A stretch of 64,000 nucleotides of DNA from Methanobacteriales archaeon HGW-Methanobacteriales-1 (GTDB lineage: Archaea > Methanobacteriota > Methanobacteria > Methanobacteriales > Methanobacteriaceae). Numbering within the stretch: position 1 is the stretch's first letter; every line of letters begins with the position of its first letter. The stretch lies in NCBI GenBank assembly GCA_002839705.1, contig PGYO01000004.1, positions 1 through 64,000 on the forward strand, given 5' to 3'. Under the pieces are notes generated by a model, which saw nothing but the letters and a program-made list of their open reading frames with translations, had not been told where the DNA came from and ran no database searches. Positions 20,595 to 30,197 of the stretch are shown piece by piece. Made by a program: the position numbers and the translations under genes.

Positions 20595-21029
20595 CTAAGA
20601 TTTGTAATTAAGTAGCAAGTTTTCCACATCTTCTTCTGAAGGTGCTCTAATCCGGTATTTCTCTAAAAGATCTTTTCGGGATGAAATATCCGAAACTCTT
20701 TCATTAAGTATTAATTTAATTTCAATAGGTAGTGAAAGTTTACATTCTTCATTTAATTCAATTAAAGTTTCAAATAAAGAATTATTTGTTTCATAAATCT
20801 CTAATTTTGAATCATTAGCAATATCAATGCGTTTCATGGCTTTGTTTTCATGAAACTCTTCTAAAGATGATACTTCCATGCACCAGGATCCCACAATAAA
20901 TGATTCTTTAACGAAAATTACGGCCTCATTATCCCGGTTCAATATTTTAATATAACCAAACTCAGGTAAATCAGACTTATCTAAATTTCCATATTCCATT
21001 GTTTTTGGGTCTTCTGTGGGTAACCACAA
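20595..21029 (-). CDS. Unknown 144-aa protein between two phoU genes
   Basis: I do not recognise a named function. The acidic soluble protein alternates beta strands in its first 80 residues ([20 protein letters not shown], then [16 protein letters not shown]). It ends in a charged helical tail ([20 protein letters not shown]). This reminds me of archaeal DUF2226-type proteins, a weak impression that needs a profile search. It probably starts at TTG 21029, seven bases after GAGGCGAT, and follows the second phoU by 17 bases. The tight spacing within phoU-x-phoU-pstBAC argues for a role in phosphate sensing or transport control. Confidence 0.6.
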   Translation of the reverse strand: MWLPTEDPKTMEYGNLDKSDLPEFGYIKILNRDNEAVIFVKESFIVGSWCMEVSSLEEFHENKAMKRIDIANDSKLEIYETNNSLFETLIELNEECKLSLPIEIKLILNERVSDISSRKDLLEKYRIRAPSEEDVENLLLNYKS

Positions 21030-21046
21030 TTTTATCGCCTCTATAT

Positions 21047-21715
21047 CTATTTCATTAGAACATTATAGAACACTTTATGGTGCATCACTCGTTTTCCTAC
21101 AATTACGTAGGCTATCCGATCTGCCATTCCCATTACATGGTGGCCCATACTCAGCAAATTTCTTCCCACTAGCATCATATGTGGTGCTGAGCTTCCCATT
21201 GTTTCCCCGTCATACTGAACAAACATCTGATTATAGAAATCTTGTAAGGGAACATAGTTTTTTGTGGATCTTTTCAGTAGTTGAATATCCTGGGCAATCA
21301 AAGCCCCTACACCATCTTTTATCATTGTTTGAACTGTCTGTGACATGAAGCTAAGATGAGGTGATTTATATGAATTGCGTTCGTTAGTATTCGCATCAAT
21401 AGCGTATCTGGCTATATAAGCCGAGAGAATGTTAATCCTCTCGAGTTCTATAGAAGTTCTGAGTAGAGCTGCACCCATTCTTAGATCTTTAGCCAATGGT
21501 TGATGTAATCCCAGAATTTTAAGACATCCATGTTCAATTTCATAACTTTTTTCATTTACTGAAGCAGTGGATTCGATGATATCCCTTGCTCTAGATATAT
21601 CTTCTTCTAAAAAGCTGATAACCGCATCATCAACCCGTTCCACAGTCAGGTTACTGTATTCAATCACTTCTTTACTAAGTGAAGAAAGTTTATTTTCTAA
21701 AATAGCCCCAAACAT
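21047..21715 (-). CDS. phoU: PhoU phosphate-uptake regulator (second copy)
   Basis: This 222-residue PhoU-type protein contains the recognisable VERVDDAVISFLEEDISRAR and LRMGAALLRTSIELERINIL in its first unit. It also has MMLVGRNLLSMGHHVMGMADR in the second. It is clearly diverged from the first copy, so the two probably have different partners. The second unit is looser than the first and contains an insert around DFYNQMFVQYDGETMGSS. The start is ATG 21715, four bases after AGGTGA. It sits 52 bases downstream of pstB. Confidence 0.88.
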   Translation of the reverse strand: MFGAILENKLSSLSKEVIEYSNLTVERVDDAVISFLEEDISRARDIIESTASVNEKSYEIEHGCLKILGLHQPLAKDLRMGAALLRTSIELERINILSAYIARYAIDANTNERNSYKSPHLSFMSQTVQTMIKDGVGALIAQDIQLLKRSTKNYVPLQDFYNQMFVQYDGETMGSSAPHMMLVGRNLLSMGHHVMGMADRIAYVIVGKRVMHHKVFYNVLMK

Positions 21716-21770
21716 CAACTCACCTATTGGATTGCATATTCATCTCTTTCCAGATTGATTACAAAAACGA

Positions 21771-22523
21771 TTAACCAAACCTGCCAGTAATATAATCTTC
21801 TGTCCTTTTATCTTCTGGTTCCAGGAATAATCTTTCTGTGAGATTACTCTCCACAATTTCTCCATGCAGGAAGAAAGAGGTATGTTTAGAAACCCGGGTA
21901 GCTTGTTGCATGTTGTGAGTTACTATAATTATTGTAAAATCATTTTTTAATTTGTGAATTAGATCTTCAATTTTAGTGGTTGATATAGGGTCCAGTGCAG
22001 AACATGGTTCATCCATCAGAATAACTTCTGGTTTTATGGCAATAGTTCTAGCAATACATAATCTTTGTTGTTGACCACCAGAAAGGCCCATGGCTGATTT
22101 ATCAAGCTTATCCTTTACTTCATCCCACAATGCAGATTCTTTTAAACTTTCTTCAACTCTTTCCTGCACAATATCCTTATCAGTAATCCCATGAACCCGT
22201 AAACCATAAGCAACATTGTCAAATATTGATTTTGGAAAAGGGTTAGGTTTCTGGAATACCATTCCTATTTTTTTCCGAAGATCCACCACATCAATTTTAG
22301 GATCGTATATATCTTCACCGTCTAAATAAACGACTCCATCATGTCTAAAAGTTGGAATAACATCATTCATACGGTTTAAAGTTCTTATAAATGTGGATTT
22401 ACCACAACCAGAAGGCCCAATAAGGGCGGTCACTGTGTTTTTTGGAATTTTTATATTAATGTCTTTGAGGATGTGTGCATCATCAAAGTAAACATTTAAA
22501 TCTTCAACTTCGATTCTATTCAT
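21771..22523 (-). CDS. pstB: Phosphate ABC transporter ATP-binding protein
   Basis: This 250-residue ABC ATPase powers phosphate import. It has Walker [10 protein letters not shown] (36-44), the signature LSGGQQQR, and Walker [14 protein letters not shown]. The switch histidine is in [12 protein letters not shown]. Its closest family is PstB. The start is ATG 22523, one base after the pstA stop, with GGGAGAT inside the end of pstA. It is the cytoplasmic subunit that works with PstA and PstC encoded upstream. Confidence 0.96.
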   Translation of the reverse strand: MNRIEVEDLNVYFDDAHILKDINIKIPKNTVTALIGPSGCGKSTFIRTLNRMNDVIPTFRHDGVVYLDGEDIYDPKIDVVDLRKKIGMVFQKPNPFPKSIFDNVAYGLRVHGITDKDIVQERVEESLKESALWDEVKDKLDKSAMGLSGGQQQRLCIARTIAIKPEVILMDEPCSALDPISTTKIEDLIHKLKNDFTIIIVTHNMQQATRVSKHTSFFLHGEIVESNLTERLFLEPEDKRTEDYITGRFG

Positions 22524-22524
22524 T

Positions 22525-23376
22525 CTATCTCCCCATCATCTTTTTCCGGTATCTTTCAACAAATGTATTAGTTAATACAGTAATTACAAGCACCATTATA
22601 ACCAGTACAGCTGCAGTTCCATATGCATTGTCCAGAGAAATTCCTTCAGTAGCCATCACATACAGGTGAAGCGGTAAAGGCCTTCCCGGGTCAAATATAG
22701 ATACTGGCATGGCCAACGCAGACCCAACAACAAACAAAATTGCTGCAGCTTCTGAAATCGCCCTAGCCATACCTAAAATAACCCCAGTAGTTATTCCAGG
22801 TATAGCTGCAGGTAAAACTACCCTATAGACCGTTTCCCATTTAGTTGCACCTAATGCCAAACTTCCTTCCCGATAAGATCTTGGTACGGATTCAATAGAA
22901 ACTTCAGCCACTTGAAAAATAGTGGGAAGAGCCATTAAAGCAAGAACCAGGCCTCCTGAAAGTAAGGACCATCCCATTCCTAAAAATATTACGAAAAACG
23001 ATAGTCCAAATAGACCAAACACAATTGAAGGTATGGAAGCCAGAGTTTCTGCCCCGAATCTAATTAGTTTAACTAATCTATTCTCGCCGGCATATTCTGA
23101 AAGATATACTGCAGCTCCGACACCTAGTGGTGCGGCCACAATTCCAGCGATCAGTGTTACATATATACTGGAAACAATCATAGGGGCTATTCCACCCGCT
23201 CTTCCAGAATCAATAGGATCTGCAAGTAAAAATTCCAGGCTAATCACCGGCATTCCTTTCAAGATAATATATCCAATTATAACAATTAGAATAATTATCG
23301 TTAGTATCCCTGAAGCCCAAAAAATAGATTTCATTATTTTCTGTGCATTTTTAGGAGAAATTATTCTAAATGACAT
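22525..23376 (-). CDS. pstA: Phosphate ABC transporter permease PstA
   Basis: This 283-residue membrane permease has six predicted helices. The EAA-type cytoplasmic loop is visible as [26 protein letters not shown], split by the helix boundary around residue 190. It forms the channel with PstC. ATG 23376 is chosen rather than the GTG three codons upstream, because GGTG there looks like the ribosome binding site. There is a 90-base gap to pstC. Confidence 0.95.
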   Translation of the reverse strand: MSFRIISPKNAQKIMKSIFWASGILTIIILIVIIGYIILKGMPVISLEFLLADPIDSGRAGGIAPMIVSSIYVTLIAGIVAAPLGVGAAVYLSEYAGENRLVKLIRFGAETLASIPSIVFGLFGLSFFVIFLGMGWSLLSGGLVLALMALPTIFQVAEVSIESVPRSYREGSLALGATKWETVYRVVLPAAIPGITTGVILGMARAISEAAAILFVVGSALAMPVSIFDPGRPLPLHLYVMATEGISLDNAYGTAAVLVIMVLVITVLTNTFVERYRKKMMGR

Positions 23377-23466
23377 GTTTAACACCGCATTTTCCTAAAA
23401 TCAAATTATTAACGTATTTATAACTTGAAGTTTTCTTTAAGGATACTTTGGTTAACATTGAAGGTT

Positions 23467-24342
23467 TCATAGATATCCCCCTCCAATTACAACCTTTTTC
23501 TTGTAGTGATAATAGTTAGCTATTATTAATAGAACCATAATCATTAAGAATAGCACGACTGCAGTTCCAAACAATGCATTGTAATGTAGGCCTGTTGCAT
23601 AACCCATTTCTAAGGCAATGTTAGATGTTAGTGCTCTTACGGGATCCAGAATGGAACCTGGTATCTGAGTTACATTTCCTGCAACCATAATTACTGCCAG
23701 AGTTTCTCCTACGGCACGACCCATACCCAGAATAATTGCAGTTATTACTCCCGGAATTGCTGCCGGGAAAATAACATTCTTTATGGTTTGCCATTGTGTG
23801 GCTCCGAGGGCTAAAGATGCTTCTTTGTACTCAAGAGGGACTGAGCGTAGCGCATCCACCGAAACACTTATTATAGTAGGCAAAATCATTACGGTCAAAA
23901 TAATGGATGCCGTGAGCATACTAAACCCTGTGCCACCGAATTGAACCCGAACAAATGGTACTATAAGTATAAGGCCAAAAAATCCATAAACTACCGATGG
24001 AATACCTGCTAATGTTTCAATCACCGGTTTTAAAATTTTTGTCATGGTAGGGGGTGCTATTTCAGCCATGAATATTGCACATAGTATTGAAAGTGGCACC
24101 GCCATTATTAAAGCCAATATCGTAATGCACAGGGATCCAATGATCATGGTGAAAACACCATATTGGCCATCAGAGGGGGCCCAGTCCATACCAAAAATGA
24201 AATTCAGAAAACCATATTCCTGAAATATGGGAAAACCTTCCCTGAATATAAAGGCAATTATCAGCAGAATCACAATTATAGAAAATATAGCTGTGATAAA
24301 AAGCCCTTTCTCAACAAAGTATTCTTCAAGTCTTTTATTCAT
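23467..24342 (-). CDS. pstC: Phosphate ABC transporter permease PstC
   Basis: This 291-residue permease has six predicted helices and an EAA-type loop ([20 protein letters not shown]). It is paired with PstA. The start is ATG 24342 (MNKRLEEYF), preceded by TTGGGGTGC. The in-frame TTG at 24354 is part of that ribosome binding site. A 268-base gap separates it from pstS, so it may have a separate or weakened transcript. Confidence 0.95.
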   Translation of the reverse strand: MNKRLEEYFVEKGLFITAIFSIIVILLIIAFIFREGFPIFQEYGFLNFIFGMDWAPSDGQYGVFTMIIGSLCITILALIMAVPLSILCAIFMAEIAPPTMTKILKPVIETLAGIPSVVYGFFGLILIVPFVRVQFGGTGFSMLTASIILTVMILPTIISVSVDALRSVPLEYKEASLALGATQWQTIKNVIFPAAIPGVITAIILGMGRAVGETLAVIMVAGNVTQIPGSILDPVRALTSNIALEMGYATGLHYNALFGTAVVLFLMIMVLLIIANYYHYKKKVVIGGGYL

Positions 24343-24610
24343 AATGCACCCCAAATTAGTCGGTAATTTTTGTTCAAATTAAATTAATCAATTTAGCAAT
24401 TAATTAAATAAATAAATGATAATTTCAATAATTTTTAATATTTTTATCGAGCATTTAATATTTTGAATATGAAATTCAATAAATATTATATTAATTTTGT
24501 TGATTATTATTTGTGAATTTTTGAAGAAGATAAATCAAATTTTAAAATTAATGGATTTTTTGATATTTTTTTGATAAAATTGGAGATTAGGTATGTATTC
24601 AGAATGTAAT

Positions 24611-25438
24611 TCATACATCATCTGAAACATTACCAATAGCTGGAACAATCTTTTCACTTCTTATAATTGATTGACCTTCTGGAGAGAAGACCCAGTCAAC
24701 AAATTCTTTGGTAACACCCTGGGGGTCGCCTTTAGTTAAGAATTCAAATGGAACCTGCAAAGTATAGGAACCATCAGATATGGTGGTTTCCGAAGGAGTT
24801 ATTCCATCTATCTCAAGTGTTTTAACGTCATTACTCATGTGAGAAAGTGATACGAAACCAATAGCATAAGGATCTTGTTTTACGGCTTGTTTAACACCCT
24901 CTGTAGATCCCTGAACAATTGCATCTGATCGGATCTTGGTTTTGTTCATAACCAGCGAGTTAAAAGAACTTAAAGTTCCAGAGCCAGATTCCCTTACCAC
25001 AACATGAATTTCAGCATCCACACCACCAAATTCTTTCCAATTAGTGATATTGCCATTATAAATGTCTTTTATTTGTTTTTTGGTAAGATCAGAAACCCCA
25101 TTCTCCAGGTTAACTGCTATTACAATCCCATCTTTACCAATTACATATTCTTTTAATCCATCCTTTTCATCTGATTTTAAAGACTTGGAACTGGTCCCAA
25201 TATTAACAATTCCTTGTTCTGTAGTTCTTATGCCCAGGCCAGATCCACCACCCTGAACATTAATCTTAACATTCGGGTGCTCTTTCATATATACTTCAGC
25301 TAACTTTTCAGCCACTGGTTGAACCGAGGTAGAACCTGCGATTTCAATCCTATCATATTGAACTCCTGGTTTAAAGAGTAGATAAGCACCAATGAGGATT
25401 ATAATAATAATTATTGCAAACTTAAGTTTTGAGTCCAT
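24611..25438 (-). CDS. pstS: Phosphate-binding protein PstS (copy 1)
   Basis: This 275-residue periplasmic-type solute-binding protein is anchored by an N-terminal membrane segment (about 7-24) with no lipobox cysteine. Phosphate-binding features are [17 protein letters not shown] near residue 35, a GGSG turn, and [11 protein letters not shown] around residue 150. It shares an exact 65-bp DNA block with the second copy at 25703. The start is ATG 25438 after AAAGGTGATGG. It feeds PstC/PstA encoded just downstream. Confidence 0.93.
   Translation of the reverse strand: MDSKLKFAIIIIIILIGAYLLFKPGVQYDRIEIAGSTSVQPVAEKLAEVYMKEHPNVKINVQGGGSGLGIRTTEQGIVNIGTSSKSLKSDEKDGLKEYVIGKDGIVIAVNLENGVSDLTKKQIKDIYNGNITNWKEFGGVDAEIHVVVRESGSGTLSSFNSLVMNKTKIRSDAIVQGSTEGVKQAVKQDPYAIGFVSLSHMSNDVKTLEIDGITPSETTISDGSYTLQVPFEFLTKGDPQGVTKEFVDWVFSPEGQSIIRSEKIVPAIGNVSDDV
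25248..25312 (-). repeat. pstS: 65-bp block identical to part of pstS copy 2
   Basis: Bases 25248-25312 match 26322-26386 exactly, while the flanking codons have third-position and amino-acid differences. The block encodes the phosphate-site strand and the [17 protein letters not shown] region. This suggests gene conversion between the tandem copies. Confidence 0.8.
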
Positions 25439-25519
25439 TCCATCACCTTTGAGAAATATTCTTTTTTTCTCTATTAAATACTGCCCGTGATTTAATAATC
25501 TTGGGCATATTTAGATATA

Positions 25520-25560
25520 TTTGTGATGAATATAAATACAAATTGATAACTTAAGTTAGT
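25520..25560 (-). promoter_or_regulatory. pstS copy 1 promoter with palindrome
   Basis: On the minus strand a TATA-like box (TATTTATATT, about 25529-25538) is preceded ten bases upstream by the perfect 12-bp palindrome TAACTTAAGTTA (25547-25558). This is a candidate site for a phosphate-responsive regulator. Confidence 0.4.
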
Positions 25561-25702
25561 ATGACATTTTATAAGAATTATTTTTTTGTAATATAGAATT
25601 TATTTTTCTTGAATTTGACTATTCTATTTTAAAATTTTCAGAATTATTAATATCCAAAAAACAAAAAAAATGAGATGGTGGTTATTAACCACACTCATTT
25701 AA

Positions 25703-26515
25703 TTATTTTGCAGGTACTACCTTTTCAGATTTTACTATTTCCTGTCCAGCAGGACTTAAAACCCAGTCAATGAATTCTTTAACTGCACCTTGAGCATCAC
25801 CTTTTACTAAGAAAAGGAATGGTCTTTGTACTTTGTAAGTACCATCAGTCACAGTTGCTTCTGAAGGAGATACACCATCAATTTTTAAAGCTTTTACACT
25901 TTCGTCAAGATTTGCTAAGGATATGAATCCTATGGCATTTGGATCTTGTTTAACTGCTTGTTTAACTGCTTCAGTGGAACTTTGAACAATTGCGTCCTTT
26001 TTAATTTTGGTTTCTTTACCCATGATTATTTCTTCAAAAGCACTTCTTGTTCCAGAACCGTCTTCACGGGTCACAACATTAATTTCAGCATCAGATCCAC
26101 CCACTTCTTTCCAGTTGGTAATATTTCCACTGAAAATACCTTTAACCTGATCCGGAGTTAATGCACTGACTGAATTTTTACTGTTAACAGCTATTACAAT
26201 TCCATCTTTACCAATCAAGTATTCGGTTAGACCGGCAGATTCGTTGTCTTTTAGTTCTTTAGAACTAGTACCGATGTCCGCGGTGCCTTGTTGAGCACTA
26301 GTTATACCTACACTAGAACCTCCACCCTGAACATTAATCTTAACATTCGGGTGCTCTTTCATATATACTTCAGCTAACTTTTCAGCTACTGGCTGTACAG
26401 AAGTTGATCCAACAATGTCTATTTTAGATTCTTGGCTTCCGCCACCGAGTGCCATAGCGGCACCAGCTATTATAATTATAGCAACTACTATTCCAATGAT
26501 AATTTTGGTATCCAT
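25703..26515 (-). CDS. pstS: Phosphate-binding protein PstS (copy 2)
   Basis: This 270-residue paralogue of the preceding pstS has an N-terminal membrane anchor (about 5-24). It has the same phosphate-binding segments ([16 protein letters not shown] and [11 protein letters not shown]). It ends at VVPAK without the short extension of copy 1. The start is ATG 26515, five bases after GAGGTGG, a stronger ribosome binding site than copy 1. It has its own promoter and is separated from copy 1 by 264 bases. The two may differ in affinity or in expression with phosphate level. Confidence 0.93.
   Translation of the reverse strand: MDTKIIIGIVVAIIIIAGAAMALGGGSQESKIDIVGSTSVQPVAEKLAEVYMKEHPNVKINVQGGGSSVGITSAQQGTADIGTSSKELKDNESAGLTEYLIGKDGIVIAVNSKNSVSALTPDQVKGIFSGNITNWKEVGGSDAEINVVTREDGSGTRSAFEEIIMGKETKIKKDAIVQSSTEAVKQAVKQDPNAIGFISLANLDESVKALKIDGVSPSEATVTDGTYKVQRPFLFLVKGDAQGAVKEFIDWVLSPAGQEIVKSEKVVPAK
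26322..26386 (-). repeat. pstS: 65-bp block identical to part of pstS copy 1
   Basis: This is the partner of 25248-25312; see that entry for the match. Confidence 0.8.
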
Positions 26516-26549
26516 ATTTTACCACCTCAATCTAACCTTATCCTACAAG

Positions 26550-26612
26550 CATATAAAGGTTACTATTTAGTGTACTAATAATCACTTTTAGTGAACATTT
26601 CTCTTTTTGGAG
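26550..26612 (-). promoter_or_regulatory. pstS copy 2 promoter with repeated half-sites
   Basis: On the minus strand the TATA-like box CTTTATATG (about 26557-26565) is preceded by CACTAAAAGTG, a palindrome with CACT/AGTG arms. A further AGTACACTAA element follows. These are candidate operator half-sites, but they differ from the palindrome at copy 1. Confidence 0.35.
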
Positions 26613-26641
26613 CATTTTTAGAGGATTAAAATAAAAATTTA

Positions 26642-26658
26642 GTTCTCAATGTGAGAAC
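26642..26658. promoter_or_regulatory. Operator-like palindrome GTTCTCA-atg-TGAGAAC
   Basis: Seven-base perfect arms are separated by three bases. The site lies about 30 bases upstream of the TATA-like box (TTAAATAA, about 26683-26690) of the citrate-synthase-like gene at 26715. A position upstream of the TATA box fits an activator site, or a shared site for the divergent pstS. Confidence 0.4.
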
Positions 26659-26714
26659 AATACTACGCTAAAAGCATTAAAGTTAAATAATCCTTTGATA
26701 ATATAAGAGTCATT

Positions 26715-27509
26715 ATGATAACTGAGGAAGTATTAAAGGATATATTCAAACCTAATAATCTCAAGTGGAGGACCGCTATAACAAAGGTAGAACCTAATAG
26801 GCTCTTAACCAGAGGCCATGTACAAGAAGATTTGATAGGAAATAAATCCTTTGCAGAAATGATATATCTCTTAATCAATGGAGAAGAACCTTCAAAGAAC
26901 GAATCAAAAATGCTGGAAGCCATATTAGTATCATTCTGTGACCATGGAGTAACACCTCCTAGCACACAGTCCGCAAGATTAATGGCTTCGGCAGGATCTC
27001 CAATGCATGCCTGTTTGGCTGGAGCTTTACTTGCTTTTGGAGAAAATCACGCTGGAGCCATTGAAAAATCCATGAAAGTCCTTCAAGAAGGTATAAATAA
27101 AACTAGATCCGACATGGACATTGATAGTATGGCAGAAATCATGTTTGATTACTTCATGAAAAGAGAAGAAAAAATTCCAGGATTTGGACACCGATATCAT
27201 GATGAAGATCCTAGAGCACCAAGACTTATGGAACTGGCCCAGGAATATGAATGTCTAGGTAGGCACAGTGAGCTGGCCCTAGCCCTTGAAAATCTACTTT
27301 TCGAGTCCAAAGGTATTCGAATGAATATAGATGGTGCTAATGCAGGAATTTTATCTGATCTTGGGTTTGATTGGAGATTAGGAAGTGGAATGTTTATGAT
27401 AGGAAGACTACCTGGAATAATGGCCCATGTACATGAAGAGGTCACTAGGGAGTCACCATTTAGAAAGGTTTTTGAAATGGATGAAATTTATTATGATGGT
27501 AAAGAATGA
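26715..27509 (+). CDS. Short citrate-synthase/citryl-CoA-lyase family protein
   Basis: The 264-residue protein has the citrate-synthase fold in a compact form (standard enzymes have about 370-430 residues). The catalytic-type residues are present: His77 (FCDHGVTPP), His112 (ENHAGA), His159 in PGFGHRYH and Asp206 in MNIDGANAG. This size and motif set match proteins annotated as citryl-CoA lyase or minimal citrate synthase. It could make or cleave citryl-CoA, though the pathway in this organism is open. There is no ribosome binding site before ATG 26715, and the TATA box spacing suggests a leaderless transcript. It is divergent from pstS, inside the phosphate locus. Confidence 0.75.
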   Translation: MITEEVLKDIFKPNNLKWRTAITKVEPNRLLTRGHVQEDLIGNKSFAEMIYLLINGEEPSKNESKMLEAILVSFCDHGVTPPSTQSARLMASAGSPMHACLAGALLAFGENHAGAIEKSMKVLQEGINKTRSDMDIDSMAEIMFDYFMKREEKIPGFGHRYHDEDPRAPRLMELAQEYECLGRHSELALALENLLFESKGIRMNIDGANAGILSDLGFDWRLGSGMFMIGRLPGIMAHVHEEVTRESPFRKVFEMDEIYYDGKE

Positions 27510-27769
27510 AAAAAATGCAGAATATATTAGATAGAATATATTAGATAATTAATTAAATTTAGATATTTGAAAATTGTTTTTAGAAAATAGATTTTTTTGT
27601 TTTTTATTATTTTTTATTTATTTTATTGTATTCCGTTGCCATATTATACCATATTATAATATAAATAAAAACATAAGTTATTTCATTGAATATTAAATTT
27701 TAATAGCTTAACTCGGATTAATCTCATTAAGTTGAATGATTTTAAAATTATGGCTTGAGAGGAGAGAAT

Positions 27770-28051
27770 ATGGACGAAAAATATGAAGAAGCTAAAAAAA
27801 GAGTAAAACAACTTAAAGCATTTTATAATCATCTTTTAATTTATATAGTAATGAATGCTATTCTTTTTGCAATCAACTTTGTTGTTTCTCCAGGTGCATG
27901 GTGGTTTTACTGGGTCACTATATTCTGGGGAATTGGAGTTTTATGGCAAGGTATAGGACTTTTATCAAGAAACAGATTCTTGGGAAAAGATTGGGAAGAC
28001 AAAAAAATTAAAGAGTATATGGAAAAAGAAGAAATGGGAAAAAAAGAGTAA
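27770..28051 (+). CDS. 2TM-domain small membrane protein
   Basis: The 93-residue protein has two membrane helices (about 24-44 and 52-72) between charged ends. This matches the 2TM domain family found next to histidine kinases and regulators in bacteria and in many archaea. Aromatic residues (GAWWFYWVTIFWG) cluster at the hairpin turn. Function is unknown; a small membrane sensor or scaffold is possible. The start is ATG 27770 with GAGGAGAG upstream. An in-frame TTG five codons earlier is part of that region. Confidence 0.75.
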   Translation: MDEKYEEAKKRVKQLKAFYNHLLIYIVMNAILFAINFVVSPGAWWFYWVTIFWGIGVLWQGIGLLSRNRFLGKDWEDKKIKEYMEKEEMGKKE

Positions 28052-28142
28052 TAAATAATAATAAGCTAATTTTAAATTATTCCATTTTTTCAACATTAAA
28101 TAAATCTAATTTTAAGAATAGGTAAATATGTTCTATTTATAC

Positions 28143-29069
28143 CTATTCCTTGTTATTTTGGCCATATGACGGCCTATTATCCCTGAATCTTTCCGGAGTG
28201 GTAGTTCTAGGAATATTACGGTAGTATTCAACTGCAGTATCTACTATTTCAATTGAAATATCCCCAATTCTTTCAAATGCTTTGACAACACGTGAAAGAG
28301 AGATATAATATGTTGAACGGTCCTTATCCTCAAATGGAGTTTCTGCCATCTGAGTGGCTATACAATTAAGGGCCTTCTTTTGAAGAGCATGCATTTTCTC
28401 CTCATAATCCATAATATCATTTTTTAAATCTAATCTTTCATTAATAAAGGATTCCATAGACCAACTAACCATTTTGCGAGCGGTTTGATACATATCTTCC
28501 AGATATTTGAGCATTTCCGGATCAACTTCATATGCTTCTTTTAGAGTAAAATTAGCTATAATGCCTGAATGATCACCAATACGTTCTAAATCATAGGCTA
28601 TTTCACTAAAAACCATTGTTTTACTAAATTCAGAGTAGGGATTTATGGCCATGGCCGTATCAACTGAAGACCTGACTTTTTCATGCATATTATTAGTAGT
28701 ATAATCCATTTTAAGGGCTTCATTAGCCATTCCAACATTGTAATTAGAAAATGCATTGAATGATTTTTCCAGCTGCTGACATACATGTTCTGCCATGTTT
28801 TTTAATATATCTTTAATGACAAAACTTCCAGCATATTCTCTAGAAGTACGTTCCTCATCAAACATCTCTGAAAACTCATTAAATTTTTGAATATCCAATA
28901 TATATGCCCTTCTTACCACACCTTTTTTTACCATTGGTTGAAGAAGTTTGGTTACGTATCTGCGAGTTATTCCTAATTTATCTGCAATTTCATCCTGTGT
29001 TGCTGGATTTTCATACAGTATAATATCTAGTATAGACTTAAGTGTAGTGTTTTTAGTCTTTTTATTCAT
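28143..29069 (-). CDS. Winged-helix/PhoU-domain regulator
   Basis: The 308-residue protein joins an N-terminal winged helix-turn-helix (about 10-60, with NPATQDEIADKLGITRRYVT) to a PhoU domain (about 85-285). Its second unit has SRVVKAFERIGDISIEIVD. Such fusions are proposed phosphate-responsive transcription regulators in archaea. It is therefore the prime candidate for controlling the pst and phoU genes in this window, and the palindromes at 25547 and 26642 are possible targets. The start is ATG 29069 after AGGGAT. Confidence 0.85.
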   Translation of the reverse strand: MNKKTKNTTLKSILDIILYENPATQDEIADKLGITRRYVTKLLQPMVKKGVVRRAYILDIQKFNEFSEMFDEERTSREYAGSFVIKDILKNMAEHVCQQLEKSFNAFSNYNVGMANEALKMDYTTNNMHEKVRSSVDTAMAINPYSEFSKTMVFSEIAYDLERIGDHSGIIANFTLKEAYEVDPEMLKYLEDMYQTARKMVSWSMESFINERLDLKNDIMDYEEKMHALQKKALNCIATQMAETPFEDKDRSTYYISLSRVVKAFERIGDISIEIVDTAVEYYRNIPRTTTPERFRDNRPSYGQNNKE

Positions 29070-29174
29070 GATATCCCTATTATTTGATTAAATTTTTATG
29101 AAATGAAAATGATATTGACTATAATTGGTCCAATATTAGTGCTGCTTCTGTCAAACAGCTAATTATTCATTTAT

Positions 29175-29840
29175 CTATTTGAACCATTCATCTAGACTTT
29201 TTTCTTTTACATCTTCTTTACTGTTTTTATTTTCTTGATCATTAAGATCAATTTCATCATCTTTCTGCCTAATTAATGATATAGATTCTTTTAAAATGGC
29301 AAAAATTACATAAATAAGCACGAATATGACCATTGAAGATATTAAATCATCAAATCGAGTGAATAGAGCATAATAAAGATCCACCAAAGGAGAATGCACA
29401 TCTATGAATCCCCGAAGTAGCACTATTATACCTAAACCAGAAATTATAAACCCATATCGTTTTTTAACAAATTCCGACTGTAAAATAGGGTAAATTCCCA
29501 TTATTATTAAGCCAATTCCAATTGATCTAAATAGATTCCATCCTGTGGCACCTTCTAGAAAATAGAAAATTTGTTCTGATCGCCAATAGATGGGGGCCAT
29601 GAAATATATAATTTCTATTCCTAGAATTAAGAGGAGAGGTAATGTATATACAATACTGGATTCAATTTTTTGAGTTTTAACTTTTTCTAACGGATTTCGA
29701 ATGAAATGAGACATGAATTGATAGAGCACAGACCCTAAAACTGCACCTATGACTGTCCCCCCAATTCCCAGTTGGATGGTAGTGTAAGCAACAATTCCGG
29801 AGATAATCCCGGCCATAAATATATCAAAGGTCTTGGACAT
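29175..29840 (-). CDS. Hypothetical multi-helix membrane protein
   Basis: The 221-residue protein has six or so hydrophobic segments (about 8-24, 66-84, 105-118, 128-145 and 165-185 are clear). A charged cytoplasmic tail (DEIDLNDQENKNSKEDVKEK) follows. I see no transporter or enzyme motif and do not recognise the family. It starts with ATG 29840 after GTGAT. It is on the same strand as the PhoU-type regulator, with 105 bases between them, so cotranscription is possible but unproven. Confidence 0.6.
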   Translation of the reverse strand: MSKTFDIFMAGIISGIVAYTTIQLGIGGTVIGAVLGSVLYQFMSHFIRNPLEKVKTQKIESSIVYTLPLLLILGIEIIYFMAPIYWRSEQIFYFLEGATGWNLFRSIGIGLIIMGIYPILQSEFVKKRYGFIISGLGIIVLLRGFIDVHSPLVDLYYALFTRFDDLISSMVIFVLIYVIFAILKESISLIRQKDDEIDLNDQENKNSKEDVKEKSLDEWFK

Positions 29841-30197
29841 GTTATCACTAATAAAGTTTCATCTTCGAATTAAATTTTATAAATATTTTAGTTTAAAAAT
29901 GCAATTCTATGTAATTCTGAGTTAATTTTTACTTTAGATTAATAATTCAAATTTAATCACATATATCTGTTCAATTTTATCTAATTTATATATTCGTATA
30001 TAGCCTACTTATTTTTGCTATTTGAGAACTAAATAAATAACTGATAAAACAATTATTGATTTACATAATGATTTAGTAAATATATAAAAATACAATACAA
30101 GTCAGAGTATTTCTGAATTTAAAGTGAATATAATTGTTAAAAGTTAATAAAGAAGATAATAATAAATAAATGATAATCACCAAATGATTAAATCAGT
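29841..30197. other. AT-rich intergenic region without visible gene
   Basis: These 357 bases between two minus-strand genes hold the promoter of the membrane protein gene. I see no RNA gene or small ORF with a ribosome binding site. Confidence 0.5.
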
